Shown here piece after piece: positions 19,231 through 25,716 of a stretch of 26,437 nt of DNA. A program made the translations under genes and the position numbers. Every line of letters begins with the position of its first letter. Position 1 is the first letter of the stretch. A model generated the notes under the pieces. That model had not been told where the DNA came from and ran no database searches. It saw nothing but the letters and a program-made list of their open reading frames with translations. This DNA comes from JAUYIV01 sp035464675 (GTDB taxonomy: Bacteria > Actinomycetota > Acidimicrobiia > Spongiisociales > UBA11373), in NCBI GenBank assembly GCA_035464675.1, contig DATHSA010000044.1:1-26437 (forward strand), read 5' to 3'.

Positions 19231-19318
19231 GGAGGGGGTGGGATTCGAACCCACGGGACCGGAAACCCGGCCCAACAGTGTTCGAGACTGCCGCCTTCGT
19301 CCGCTCGGCCACCCCTCC
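19231..19318 (-). tRNA. tRNA-Ser(CGA)
   Basis: Minus-strand, 88 bases. The acceptor GGAGGGG/CCCCTCC and D arm are identical to tRNA-Ser(TGA). The anticodon loop CTCGAAC gives CGA. The variable arm differs (GGGCCGGGTTTCCGGTCC). Discriminator G, no encoded CCA. Confidence 0.95.
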
Positions 19319-19392
19319 ATGCTGTTTGCCCGGCCGGGGCCCCAGACCCCGGCCTCCTCTGCAACGCGGGGCCCCAACCCCACGGCGGCCGT
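19318..19392 (-). repeat. Duplicated upstream flank of the Ser tRNAs, copy 2
   Basis: It matches copy 1 at both ends (CATGCTGTTTGCC and CCCAACCCCACGGCGGCCGT) but carries about 24 extra bases in the middle with their own inverted repeat GGCCGGGG/CCCCGGCC. The remaining bases up to tadA (19393-19493) show nothing recognisable. Confidence 0.7.
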
Positions 19393-19493
19393 TTACGAGC
19401 CGCCACCAGCCACCAGCAAGAGGCGTCGGCAGTGGGGGACAGCTTTCCGACCGTCGGGAGGATTGTGGCAGTTGCCAACGGGTTCTTCGTCGT

Positions 19494-19958
19494 TCAGCGG
19501 CGCGAACCGAAGAACTCCTCCAACAGGGCAGCTGATTCCTCGGCCAGCACACCGGAGATCACCTCGACCCGGTGATTGAGCCGGGGGTCCTGGGGGATGT
19601 TGTAGAGGCTCCACACCGCCCCCGCCTTCGGGTCGGCGGCGCCATAGACGATGCGATCCACCCGGGCCCACACGGCCGCCATGGCGCACATCGCGCATGG
19701 TTCCAGAGTGACCACCAGCGTGTGGCCCGTGAGTCGCCAATCCCCCAACTGCCGGGTCCGCTCGGAGAGGATGAGCATCTCGGCGTGGGCGGTGACGTCG
19801 TGGCTCTCCTCGCGCCGGTTGTGCCCCGCGCCGACCGTCATCCCTTCCGCGTCGAGAAGGACCGCCCCGATGGGGACGTCGTCGTGCGACAGCGCCGAGC
19901 GTGCCTCGTCGAGGGCGAGGAGCATCGGAGCCGAGTAGTCGGGAGCCGGATCAGTCAT
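19494..19958 (-). CDS. tadA: tRNA adenosine-34 deaminase TadA
   Basis: A 154-residue zinc deaminase that converts A34 to inosine in tRNA-Arg(ACG), which is encoded at 25375-25448. The zinc and catalytic set is complete: His58 and Glu60 in TAHAEM, Cys88 and Cys91 in EPCAMC. NRREESHDVTAHAEM and the C-terminal DPKAGAVWSLYNI segment follow the TadA family closely, and this distinguishes it from guanine or cytidine deaminases. Length is normal. The ATG at 19958 has GGAG six bases upstream. It lies downstream of tRNA-Ser(GGA) on the same strand, with copy D of the structured repeat between them. Confidence 0.93.
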   Translation of the reverse strand: MTDPAPDYSAPMLLALDEARSALSHDDVPIGAVLLDAEGMTVGAGHNRREESHDVTAHAEMLILSERTRQLGDWRLTGHTLVVTLEPCAMCAMAAVWARVDRIVYGAADPKAGAVWSLYNIPQDPRLNHRVEVISGVLAEESAALLEEFFGSRR

Positions 19959-20011
19959 GGATGGCTCCGGCGGCGCGCCAGGGCGAGACTCGCATCACCT
20001 ACCCGCCGTCT

Positions 20012-20048
20012 CCGCGTCTGTTGGGCGGCGAAGCCGCCCAAGTCGGCC
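20012..20048 (-). repeat. tRNA-linked structured repeat, copy D
   Basis: CCGCGTCTG (20012-20020), TTGGGCGGC (20021-20029), loop GAA, GCCGCCCAA (20033-20041), GTCGGCC (20042-20048). The inner stem is perfect over nine pairs and differs in sequence from copies A and C. The outer 3' arm is kept but its 5' partner is not evident. On the minus strand it begins 15 bases after the tRNA-Ser(GGA) 3' end. Confidence 0.6.
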
Positions 20049-20063
20049 TGGGAGTGAGCAGAG

Positions 20064-20154
20064 CGGAGGGAGAGGGATTTGAACCCTCGTGGCGACTTTC
20101 GCCGCCAACACGCTTTCCAGGCGTGCGCACTCGGCCAGACTATGCGATCCCTCC
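20064..20154 (-). tRNA. tRNA-Ser(GGA)
   Basis: Minus-strand, 91 bases. The acceptor GGAGGGA pairs with TCCCTCC, with discriminator G. The anticodon stem CACGC/GCGTG around CTGGAAA gives anticodon GGA. The long variable arm is GGCGGCGAAAGTCGCC and the T arm GAGGG-TTCAAAT-CCCTC. With GCT, TGA and CGA it completes the serine decoding set. Confidence 0.95.
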
Positions 20155-20166
20155 CGGTGGTGAGGG

Positions 20167-20172
20167 AGTGTA
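20167..20172 (-). promoter_or_regulatory. -10 box (TACACT) for tRNA-Ser(GGA)
   Basis: On the minus strand TACACT is 12 bases before the tRNA 5' end, the same hexamer and almost the same spacing as for tRNA-Ile. Confidence 0.5.
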
Positions 20173-20264
20173 GGTCCCGGGTTTCTCATCGTTTCCTCAT
20201 GCCACATTGGGCGTGGATGAGGCCACACTCGTCGTTGGATCCCACAGCGACAGACGGAGTTGCC

Positions 20265-20825
20265 ATGGCCCCGAAGAGTCCGACCCCCGAAGAGACCCCG
20301 ACGCCGAAGCGCCGCACCCGAGCAAAGGCCGAGCCTGCTCCGGCGGAGGCGCCGCTGCTCGAAGACCGGCGATTTCGTGGAGCGCTCGTGTTCCTGGCCG
20401 CCGTCATCGTCTTCTCCGCCGGCTACTTCATCGGTCACGCCGCCGGGTCCCCGGACGAGGACTCCGTCGATCATCCGGTCGTCGGATCAGAAGTCGATGA
20501 CCACCGCGCGGGCTACATCGGCATCGTCGGGACCGATGCCCGTCGCCGGGAGGGCGCCCTCATCGTCGAGGTACTTCCGGGCTCGCCTGCCGACCGGGCC
20601 GGATTGGAACGCGGCGACCTCGTCGTCTCCGCCGGCGATGTCGAGATCCCGTCGATGAGGGCGCTCGCGCGTGTGGTTCGCAGCACCGCCCCCGGCCGCT
20701 CCATCGACTTGGGCATCCTGCGCGGGGACCGGAGACTGTTCGTCGAGGTCGAAGTCGGCGAGCAGCCCGAGGGGAGGCTTGGCCCGGCGGAGCGGTTTCC
20801 GCCGCGGAACCCACCCGAGGGGTAG
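20265..20825 (+). CDS. Membrane-anchored PDZ-domain protein
   Basis: A 186-residue protein. The N-terminal cytoplasmic part is Pro/Lys/Glu-rich (about 1-36). One membrane helix follows (about 39-57, GALVFLAAVIVFSAGYFIGH), then a PDZ domain (about 82-173). The PDZ shows the ligand-groove start GYIGIVG, the GSPADRAGLERGDLVVSAGD block and LARVVRSTAPGRSIDLGILR. There is no protease domain, so it resembles the tail of HtrA-type proteins and may act as an adaptor or scaffold outside the membrane. The ATG at 20265 has GGAG seven bases upstream; the longer frame to 20079 would overlap tRNA-Ser(GGA). It converges on the DUF885 gene with nine bases between the stops. Confidence 0.8.
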   Translation: MAPKSPTPEETPTPKRRTRAKAEPAPAEAPLLEDRRFRGALVFLAAVIVFSAGYFIGHAAGSPDEDSVDHPVVGSEVDDHRAGYIGIVGTDARRREGALIVEVLPGSPADRAGLERGDLVVSAGDVEIPSMRALARVVRSTAPGRSIDLGILRGDRRLFVEVEVGEQPEGRLGPAERFPPRNPPEG

Positions 20826-20834
20826 CAGGACCGG

Positions 20835-22511
20835 TCAGACCCCCAGCTTCTCGCGGACCAGGTCGCCGAGCAGGTCCAGGGGAACCGGGCCGTTCTCGAG
20901 TACGGCGTCGTGGTACGCCTTGATGTCGAAGCTCGATCCGAGGGCCGACCTCGCCTCCTCGCGGAGCCTGAACAGCTCGCGCTGGCCGATCTTGTAGGCG
21001 AGTGCCTGGCCGACGTACCCGATGTAACGGTCCACCTCGTTGACGATGTTGTTCGGCGCCTGGGGCGAGTTCTCCATCATGTAGTCGATCGCCTGCTGGC
21101 GACTCCACCCGAGCGCGTGCATCCCCGTGTCGACGACGAGGCGGCACGCCCGCCACGAATCGAACGAGAGGATCCCCATCCGTTCCAGGTCGCCCGAGTA
21201 GAGGCCCATCTCGTCTGACAGGCGCTCGGTGTACAGGCCCCAACCCTCGGCGAAGACGGTGACCAGGCCGTTGCGACGGAACTTGGGGACCCCGTCGAGT
21301 TCCTGGGCGATGGCGATCTGGAGGTGGTGCCCGGGGATGCTCTCGTGGAACGCCAGGCACTCCGACTCGTAGCGAGTGCGAGTCGTCGGTTCGGTGAGGT
21401 TGATGAAGAAGATCCCCGGCCGGCTGCCGTCGTCGGCGGGCGGGAAGTAGTACGCAAGGGTGGAGTCGGCCGCCCCGATGTCGGGTATGGGTTGCACCAC
21501 GCATGGCGCCTCGGGGAGACGGCCGAACCAGCTCGGGATCGCTTCCCGGGCCCGCGCCAGAGCGCTCTCAGCCGCCTGGTGCACCTCCTCGGCCGTGTCG
21601 AACCGCAGCTCGGGATCGTTGCGGAGCCGGTCGTAGATCTCGTGGACATCGGATGTGCCGAGAACCGGGTCCCCCAGCTTCCGGTACTCGTCCTCCAGCG
21701 AGGCGATCTCATCGAGGCCGATCTGATGGACTTCCCTCGGGTCGAGGTCGAGCGACGTGTAACGCCGAACCGCCCGCTGGTAGATCTCCTCGCCGTCCGG
21801 GAGCCAGCAGACGCCCGACTTCTCCTGCGGCCGGCCATGGGGGAGGATGTCGGAGGCGATCCCCTCCCGGTACCTGGCGAAGGCGGGGCGCACCACCTCG
21901 CGCACCTGCTCGAACATCTCGGCGCGCCACTGCTCCACCTCCGCCTCACTCATGTCATCGGGGAGGGTGATCTGCATGAAGGCGTCCGCTTCCAGGGGAG
22001 AGGCGATATAGGCATCGAGCTGCTTGATCACCTTCTCCATGCCCACCTGAGCGGGGGTGCGGCCGTTGGCCACTCCCTGGCGATGGCGCTCCAGGGCCTG
22101 GTCGAAGAGCCGGCCCGTCTTGGATGCCTTGGTGATGAAATCCGCGGCGTGCTCGCGTGTGCCGGCGCGGAGCTGGGAGACCCCCTGGATCACATCCATG
22201 TGGACGCCGAGCATCGGGTCGACCAGGAATTCGGCCGTTCGCGAGCGCAGTGCGTCTGCCTGGGACGAGGCTTCGAACTCGAGGACATGGCGGGTGATGC
22301 GATCGTCTTCGTCGAGCGTGTCGGGGTCGATGGAGCGGGCATCGGCGACGATGGCGTCGAGGTCGGCGGTGAGCGCCTGCTCGGCATCGTTGGAGAGATC
22401 CTCTACCTCGGCGTCGAATCGGTGGTCCCCCAGGAGCGACGCCCACATCGGGCTCGCCTCCATCACCCGGTCCCAGTAACGGTCGGCGAGGGCGGCGAGT
22501 CTCTGGTTCAC
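20835..22511 (-). CDS. DUF885 family metallopeptidase-like protein
   Basis: A 558-residue member of the DUF885 family. The zinc-site motif HESIPGHHLQ starts at residue 389, and AEGWGLYTERL with a probable third ligand Glu422 follows, as in gluzincin-type metallopeptidases. The protein is mostly helical, of normal family length, with no signal peptide. Its substrates are not known; family members are annotated as uncharacterised or dipeptidyl-type carboxypeptidases. The GTG at 22511 is chosen because AGGAG lies six bases upstream; the frame is open to 22547. A TATCGT/TTGGGG promoter-like pair lies just before it. Confidence 0.85.
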   Translation of the reverse strand: MNQRLAALADRYWDRVMEASPMWASLLGDHRFDAEVEDLSNDAEQALTADLDAIVADARSIDPDTLDEDDRITRHVLEFEASSQADALRSRTAEFLVDPMLGVHMDVIQGVSQLRAGTREHAADFITKASKTGRLFDQALERHRQGVANGRTPAQVGMEKVIKQLDAYIASPLEADAFMQITLPDDMSEAEVEQWRAEMFEQVREVVRPAFARYREGIASDILPHGRPQEKSGVCWLPDGEEIYQRAVRRYTSLDLDPREVHQIGLDEIASLEDEYRKLGDPVLGTSDVHEIYDRLRNDPELRFDTAEEVHQAAESALARAREAIPSWFGRLPEAPCVVQPIPDIGAADSTLAYYFPPADDGSRPGIFFINLTEPTTRTRYESECLAFHESIPGHHLQIAIAQELDGVPKFRRNGLVTVFAEGWGLYTERLSDEMGLYSGDLERMGILSFDSWRACRLVVDTGMHALGWSRQQAIDYMMENSPQAPNNIVNEVDRYIGYVGQALAYKIGQRELFRLREEARSALGSSFDIKAYHDAVLENGPVPLDLLGDLVREKLGV

Positions 22512-22536
22512 GTAGCTCCTTTGATTGGCCGCTCGA

Positions 22537-22542
22537 ACGATA
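22537..22542 (-). promoter_or_regulatory. -10 box (TATCGT) for the DUF885 gene
   Basis: On the minus strand TATCGT with TTGGGG 16 bases upstream as a possible -35. The leader would be about 19 bases and contains the AGGAG ribosome binding site. Confidence 0.45.
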
Positions 22543-22613
22543 GGCACGGTCGGGACTGCCCCAATCTGGCGAATCCGACGAGAGGCGCCGGTCCTCCCGC
22601 GACCCGACCCGGA

Positions 22614-22619
22614 TAGGCT
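22614..22619 (+). promoter_or_regulatory. -10 box (TAGGCT) for the 147-residue protein gene
   Basis: TAGGCT would place the start of transcription near 22626, giving a leader of about 22 bases with the GGAGGAGGG ribosome binding site. No -35 was recognised. Confidence 0.35.
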
Positions 22620-22647
22620 GCGCGGTCCCCGGAGGAGGGCATCGATC

Positions 22648-23091
22648 GTGACCGCACAGTGCTCTGGCCGACCCTACGACCTGGTTCGACCCTTCGTCGG
22701 CGCCTGGAACGAGTACTCGGTGGCGAACGGCGAAGAGGTCCTCCTGGGGACGTTGGAGTCCTCCCTCGCCCAGGATGGCTGTGTCTTCACGCAGAGTTTC
22801 AGCAGCGCCGACGGCAATCTCTCGTTCATGACCTTCGGCTTCGTCGATGAGACCAACCAATGGATCGAGACCTATGTGTTCAACGACGGCCGGGCGGCGA
22901 GCTACCGGTGGCGCGAGGAGGCGGATGAGATCATCACGGAGCGGATCGGCGGCAGCGCTTCGGACATGCGGCGACTTCGGATCCGGTTCGTGACGACCGA
23001 TCTCTACGAGGTGTCCGAGGAGCGGTCCCTGGACCGCGGCAAGACGTGGGAGTTCGTCGAGCTGGTCCGCACGCGCCGGGTTGCGTCGTAG
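22648..23091 (+). CDS. Unknown small protein, possibly lipocalin-like (DUF1579-type)
   Basis: A 147-residue protein without signal peptide or membrane helix. It begins with a PFVGAWNEYSV segment and continues as a run of alternating strands rich in aromatic residues (GCVFTQSFSSADG, SFMTFGFVDETNQWIETYVF, YRWREEADEIITERIGG). It ends in KTWEFVELVRTRR. The pattern of a small antiparallel barrel that opens with a Gly-x-Trp motif is like DUF1579/lipocalin-type proteins, but this is an inference. The GTG at 22648 has a strong GGAGGAGGG eight bases upstream, which outweighs the longer frame to 22525. It converges on the patatin gene, 12 bases between the stops. Confidence 0.65.
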   Translation: MTAQCSGRPYDLVRPFVGAWNEYSVANGEEVLLGTLESSLAQDGCVFTQSFSSADGNLSFMTFGFVDETNQWIETYVFNDGRAASYRWREEADEIITERIGGSASDMRRLRIRFVTTDLYEVSEERSLDRGKTWEFVELVRTRRVAS

Positions 23092-23103
23092 CGGTTCTGC
23101 CCG

Positions 23104-25266
23104 CTATCGAGCCAATTCCGGATGCTCCTCGAGCCACCCGGTCAGCACGGGCATCGCCGCCTCATACCCGCGACGAGCGACGGCGGAGGGGTCGTCGAAG
23201 TCGAGCATCGACACACCATGTACGTCGAGTTCGAGGTAGAAGTCGGCCATCCCGGTGGTCAACTGCCGCCGCCGCTCACGCATCGACGCCGTGATCATCG
23301 ATCTCATGAGGACGCTCGAGATGCCGGGGAATCCATGATCCTTCCGGCGCAATCTGGCTCGCAGCGCCTTCCAGCCCGACACGAAGAGGCCGTAGTCCCG
23401 GCTCGCCACGGGGCCGCCCGGCGGCGTGACGTCCGAGGCGATGACCACACCGCCCGGGGAGATCTCCCGGCCGATGTCGATGGGCAGGTTGTCGAGCACG
23501 CCGCCGTCGATGAGCAACTCGTCGCCCATCGGCACCGGGGGCATCACTCCTGGGATGGCGGTGGTGGCGCGGATGGCAGTTGCCACATTGCCCCGGCGAT
23601 GCACATGGACCCGTGAGGCGGTGAGGTTGGTGGAGACGAGGAAGCAGGTCCGCCAGAGATCCTCGATGTCGCGTTCCTTCCACGTCTCGGTGCCGGCGCG
23701 GAGGATCCGCTTTGCCTTGATCAGCGATACGAAGGGAATCGTGTAGTCGAGGACGCGTGGGAAGTAGGTGTGCGCCCACTCCACGGCCTCATCGGGTGTC
23801 ATGGCATCGGCCACCACCGTTGCCATCACGCCGCCTATCGAGGTTCCCCCAACCACGTCGATGGGGATCCCCAGTTCGGTCATTGCCCTCAAGACGCCGA
23901 GGTGGGCGAATCCCCGGCCGCCGCCGCCACCCATCACCAGGGTGGTGCCCCTTCCGACCGCCACCCGCGCCACCCGGGACAAGTCGAAGGCAGAGCCCTC
24001 CTCTACGTTCAGCACGTCGGTGGCAGAGAAGCGATCCCTCAGTGCGGCCGACCCTTCGGGGGTCGATCCGGGTTTCCGGAAGATGACGACCGTCCGATGA
24101 AGGCCCGGTGGGGCGTCCGCGAGCAGGTCGTCGAGATGGTGCAACTCGGCATCGGTCGGGTCGGCGGGAGTCACCACCAGCAGGTGATCGCCGATGCCCA
24201 GAGCGCGGCGCGACCAGGGTCCGCGCGCGCGCCCCAGCCCGATGACGAGCAACTCGGTCTCGAGTTCGAAGTCGCTGACGAGACGGGAAACACGGACGTC
24301 GCCGATCGTCCCCCTCTCCGAGTCGTGGATGCCTTCGGTGTCGAGAAGAGCGTCGACTCGTTCCGGCCACAATCGGTACGACCTACCAAGCCGGTCCATC
24401 TCGTGCTTGACGACCTTGAGGATCGACTCGGAGTCGAAACGGCTGCTGACTGCCACCGAAACGATCGTGTGCGGTGTCGAGTGACGCGACTGGTCCTCGG
24501 CGCGGTCCACCGCGCGGAGCAGCAGCTGGTACATGAGGACGGGCTGGCGCGAGACCAGGGCGTGGAACTCCGGGGCCTCCAGCCGGGCGACGACCGAGTC
24601 GCGTAGTGCGGTGAGCGTCGCGCTCCGGTGTGCCTCCCCGATGACGCCGAGTTCCCCGACCACCTCTCCACGACCGGCATCACCAATGCGTACCTCGTGG
24701 TCCCCTTCCGTCCGGCGGGCCATCAGACGACCGCGGACGACTATGTAGACGGCATCCGAGGGGTCGCCCTCCTTGAAGAGAACCTCGCCTTGCTCCAGCC
24801 GACGCCATACGACCTTGTGACAGGTGGAACGGAGCGCTTCGTCGTCCTGGATGCCGTATCGCTTCGACAGGATCGTGGCGAGTTCGGCCTCCTCGGCCCG
24901 GCGGACGGAGAGCTCGGCCAGATCGGCGGCCAGCTGGGGGTGGTCCTCGAGCATCGCCTGGAACTCCTGCGACGTGAACGCCACCAGTTCACACGGGGTG
25001 ATGGCCGTGACCGTGACCGACCGGACACCGCCTCCCAGAGCGACCATCTCCCCGATCACCGCACCCGGCTCATCGATGAGCGCGATCAGACTGCGATCGG
25101 CGCTGACCGATCGTGAGACGGAGAGTGAGCCGCTCACGAGGACATAGACGGTGTCATCGGTCTCCCCGCGACGGATCAGGACCTCGCCTGCATCGAGCCG
25201 GACCCGCGGCGACGACGGGTCGACCGTCAGCGAGGATTCCCCCAACACCCTGAGCGTCTCGGACAC
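23104..25266 (-). CDS. Patatin-like phospholipase with two cyclic-nucleotide-type domains
   Basis: A 720-residue protein of the NTE-like type. Two cNMP-binding-like domains lie at about 19-109 (GEMVALGGGVRSVTVTA) and 154-244 (GELGVIGEAHRSATLTA). A linking region (about 265-435) precedes the patatin domain. The patatin domain has oxyanion loop GGGGGRGFAHLG (from about 446), nucleophile Ser476 in GTSIGG, and Asp587 in LIDGGVLDN, so the Ser-Asp dyad is complete. The family hydrolyses phospholipids or lysophospholipids. The cNMP domains lack the usual Arg-containing FGE-x-A-L-x-x-x-x-R-A cassette in full, so ligand binding is uncertain. The GTG at 25266 is chosen: TAACTT lies eight bases upstream, while the open frame to 25389 would enter tRNA-Arg. 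Confidence 0.88.
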   Translation of the reverse strand: MSETLRVLGESSLTVDPSSPRVRLDAGEVLIRRGETDDTVYVLVSGSLSVSRSVSADRSLIALIDEPGAVIGEMVALGGGVRSVTVTAITPCELVAFTSQEFQAMLEDHPQLAADLAELSVRRAEEAELATILSKRYGIQDDEALRSTCHKVVWRRLEQGEVLFKEGDPSDAVYIVVRGRLMARRTEGDHEVRIGDAGRGEVVGELGVIGEAHRSATLTALRDSVVARLEAPEFHALVSRQPVLMYQLLLRAVDRAEDQSRHSTPHTIVSVAVSSRFDSESILKVVKHEMDRLGRSYRLWPERVDALLDTEGIHDSERGTIGDVRVSRLVSDFELETELLVIGLGRARGPWSRRALGIGDHLLVVTPADPTDAELHHLDDLLADAPPGLHRTVVIFRKPGSTPEGSAALRDRFSATDVLNVEEGSAFDLSRVARVAVGRGTTLVMGGGGGRGFAHLGVLRAMTELGIPIDVVGGTSIGGVMATVVADAMTPDEAVEWAHTYFPRVLDYTIPFVSLIKAKRILRAGTETWKERDIEDLWRTCFLVSTNLTASRVHVHRRGNVATAIRATTAIPGVMPPVPMGDELLIDGGVLDNLPIDIGREISPGGVVIASDVTPPGGPVASRDYGLFVSGWKALRARLRRKDHGFPGISSVLMRSMITASMRERRRQLTTGMADFYLELDVHGVSMLDFDDPSAVARRGYEAAMPVLTGWLEEHPELAR

Positions 25267-25274
25267 GGCCGTGG

Positions 25275-25280
25275 AAGTTA
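25275..25280 (-). promoter_or_regulatory. -10 box (TAACTT) for the patatin gene
   Basis: On the minus strand TAACTT is followed by eight bases and the GTG at 25266 (leaderless pattern). It is divergent from the tRNA-Arg promoter, about 50 bases away. Confidence 0.45.
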
Positions 25281-25331
25281 GCGAACCAATCGCGGTGTTG
25301 TAGGGCCGGGATGATCCGCGGAGTGGTGCGG

Positions 25332-25337
25332 TACCAT
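25332..25337 (+). promoter_or_regulatory. Possible -10 box (TACCAT) for tRNA-Arg
   Basis: TACCAT lies 37 bases before tRNA-Arg, farther than for the other tRNAs here, so the call is tentative. Confidence 0.3.
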
Positions 25338-25374
25338 CCGGTCTCTCACCCGGGCGTCGCCCGTCGTGGGATGT

Positions 25375-25448
25375 GCGCCCGTAGCTCAATTGGACAGAGC
25401 GTCTGGCTACGGACCAGAAGGTTGGGGGTTCGAGTCCCTCCGGGCGTG
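25375..25448 (+). tRNA. tRNA-Arg(ACG)
   Basis: 74 bases. The acceptor GCGCCCG pairs with CGGGCGT (terminal G-U) and the discriminator is G. D arm GCTC...GAGC. The anticodon stem TCTGG/CCAGA around CTACGGA gives anticodon ACG, the TadA substrate. T stem GGGGG/CCCTC with one G-U pair, loop TTCGAGT. CCA is not encoded. It lies between the patatin gene and the att-like fragment. Confidence 0.93.
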
Positions 25449-25493
25449 CTCCTCTCCGTATTACTCCGCCGTGCGGGGCACCTCTTCCCTGGT

Positions 25494-25513
25494 GGGAGCC
25501 AGCTCGGGAGCCA
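25494..25513 (+). repeat. Short direct repeat GGGAGCCA near the att-like site
   Basis: GGGAGCCA at 25494-25501 and again at 25506-25513, a 12-base period. It lies in the otherwise featureless 25449-25617 gap between tRNA-Arg and the tRNA-Ile fragment. Repeats next to att cores can be recombinase arm sites, but this is speculative. Confidence 0.35.
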
Positions 25514-25617
25514 ATCGGGAACAGTCGGGGTGGTTTCGGTGGCGCCCAATGGACGAGATGGCGGGCGGATCAAGGCTCTAGAGCAGTCGTTGGATAGCAA
25601 TGGATGCGCAACACCTT

Positions 25618-25663
25618 CCTGATAAGGATGAGGTCGGTGGTTCGAGTCCACCCGGGCCCACCA
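25618..25663 (+). pseudogene. 3' half of tRNA-Ile(GAT), att-like fragment
   Basis: Bases 25618-25661 are identical to the last 44 bases of the tRNA-Ile region (943-986, opposite strand), from the anticodon loop CCTGATAAGG through the T arm to CGGGCCCAC. They are followed by CA, so this copy encodes CCA whereas the intact gene does not. The 5' half (acceptor strand, D arm) is absent upstream. Such 3'-half copies starting at the anticodon loop are the usual mark left by tyrosine-recombinase integration into a tRNA gene. No integrase is in the window. Confidence 0.85.
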
Positions 25664-25716
25664 GCCAGCCAGCATGCGACCCCTCTACGCATTCTCGTAA
25701 GCCATCCGTTAGTGGG

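Noticed and set aside
25449..25617. A possible remnant of an integrase gene between tRNA-Arg and the tRNA-Ile fragment
   Set aside because: No frame in either strand shows recombinase motifs; only a short GGGAGCCA direct repeat was seen.
944..25661. The whole interval between tRNA-Ile and its fragment as one integrated element
   Set aside because: The repeats are inverted rather than direct, and the interval holds essential housekeeping genes.
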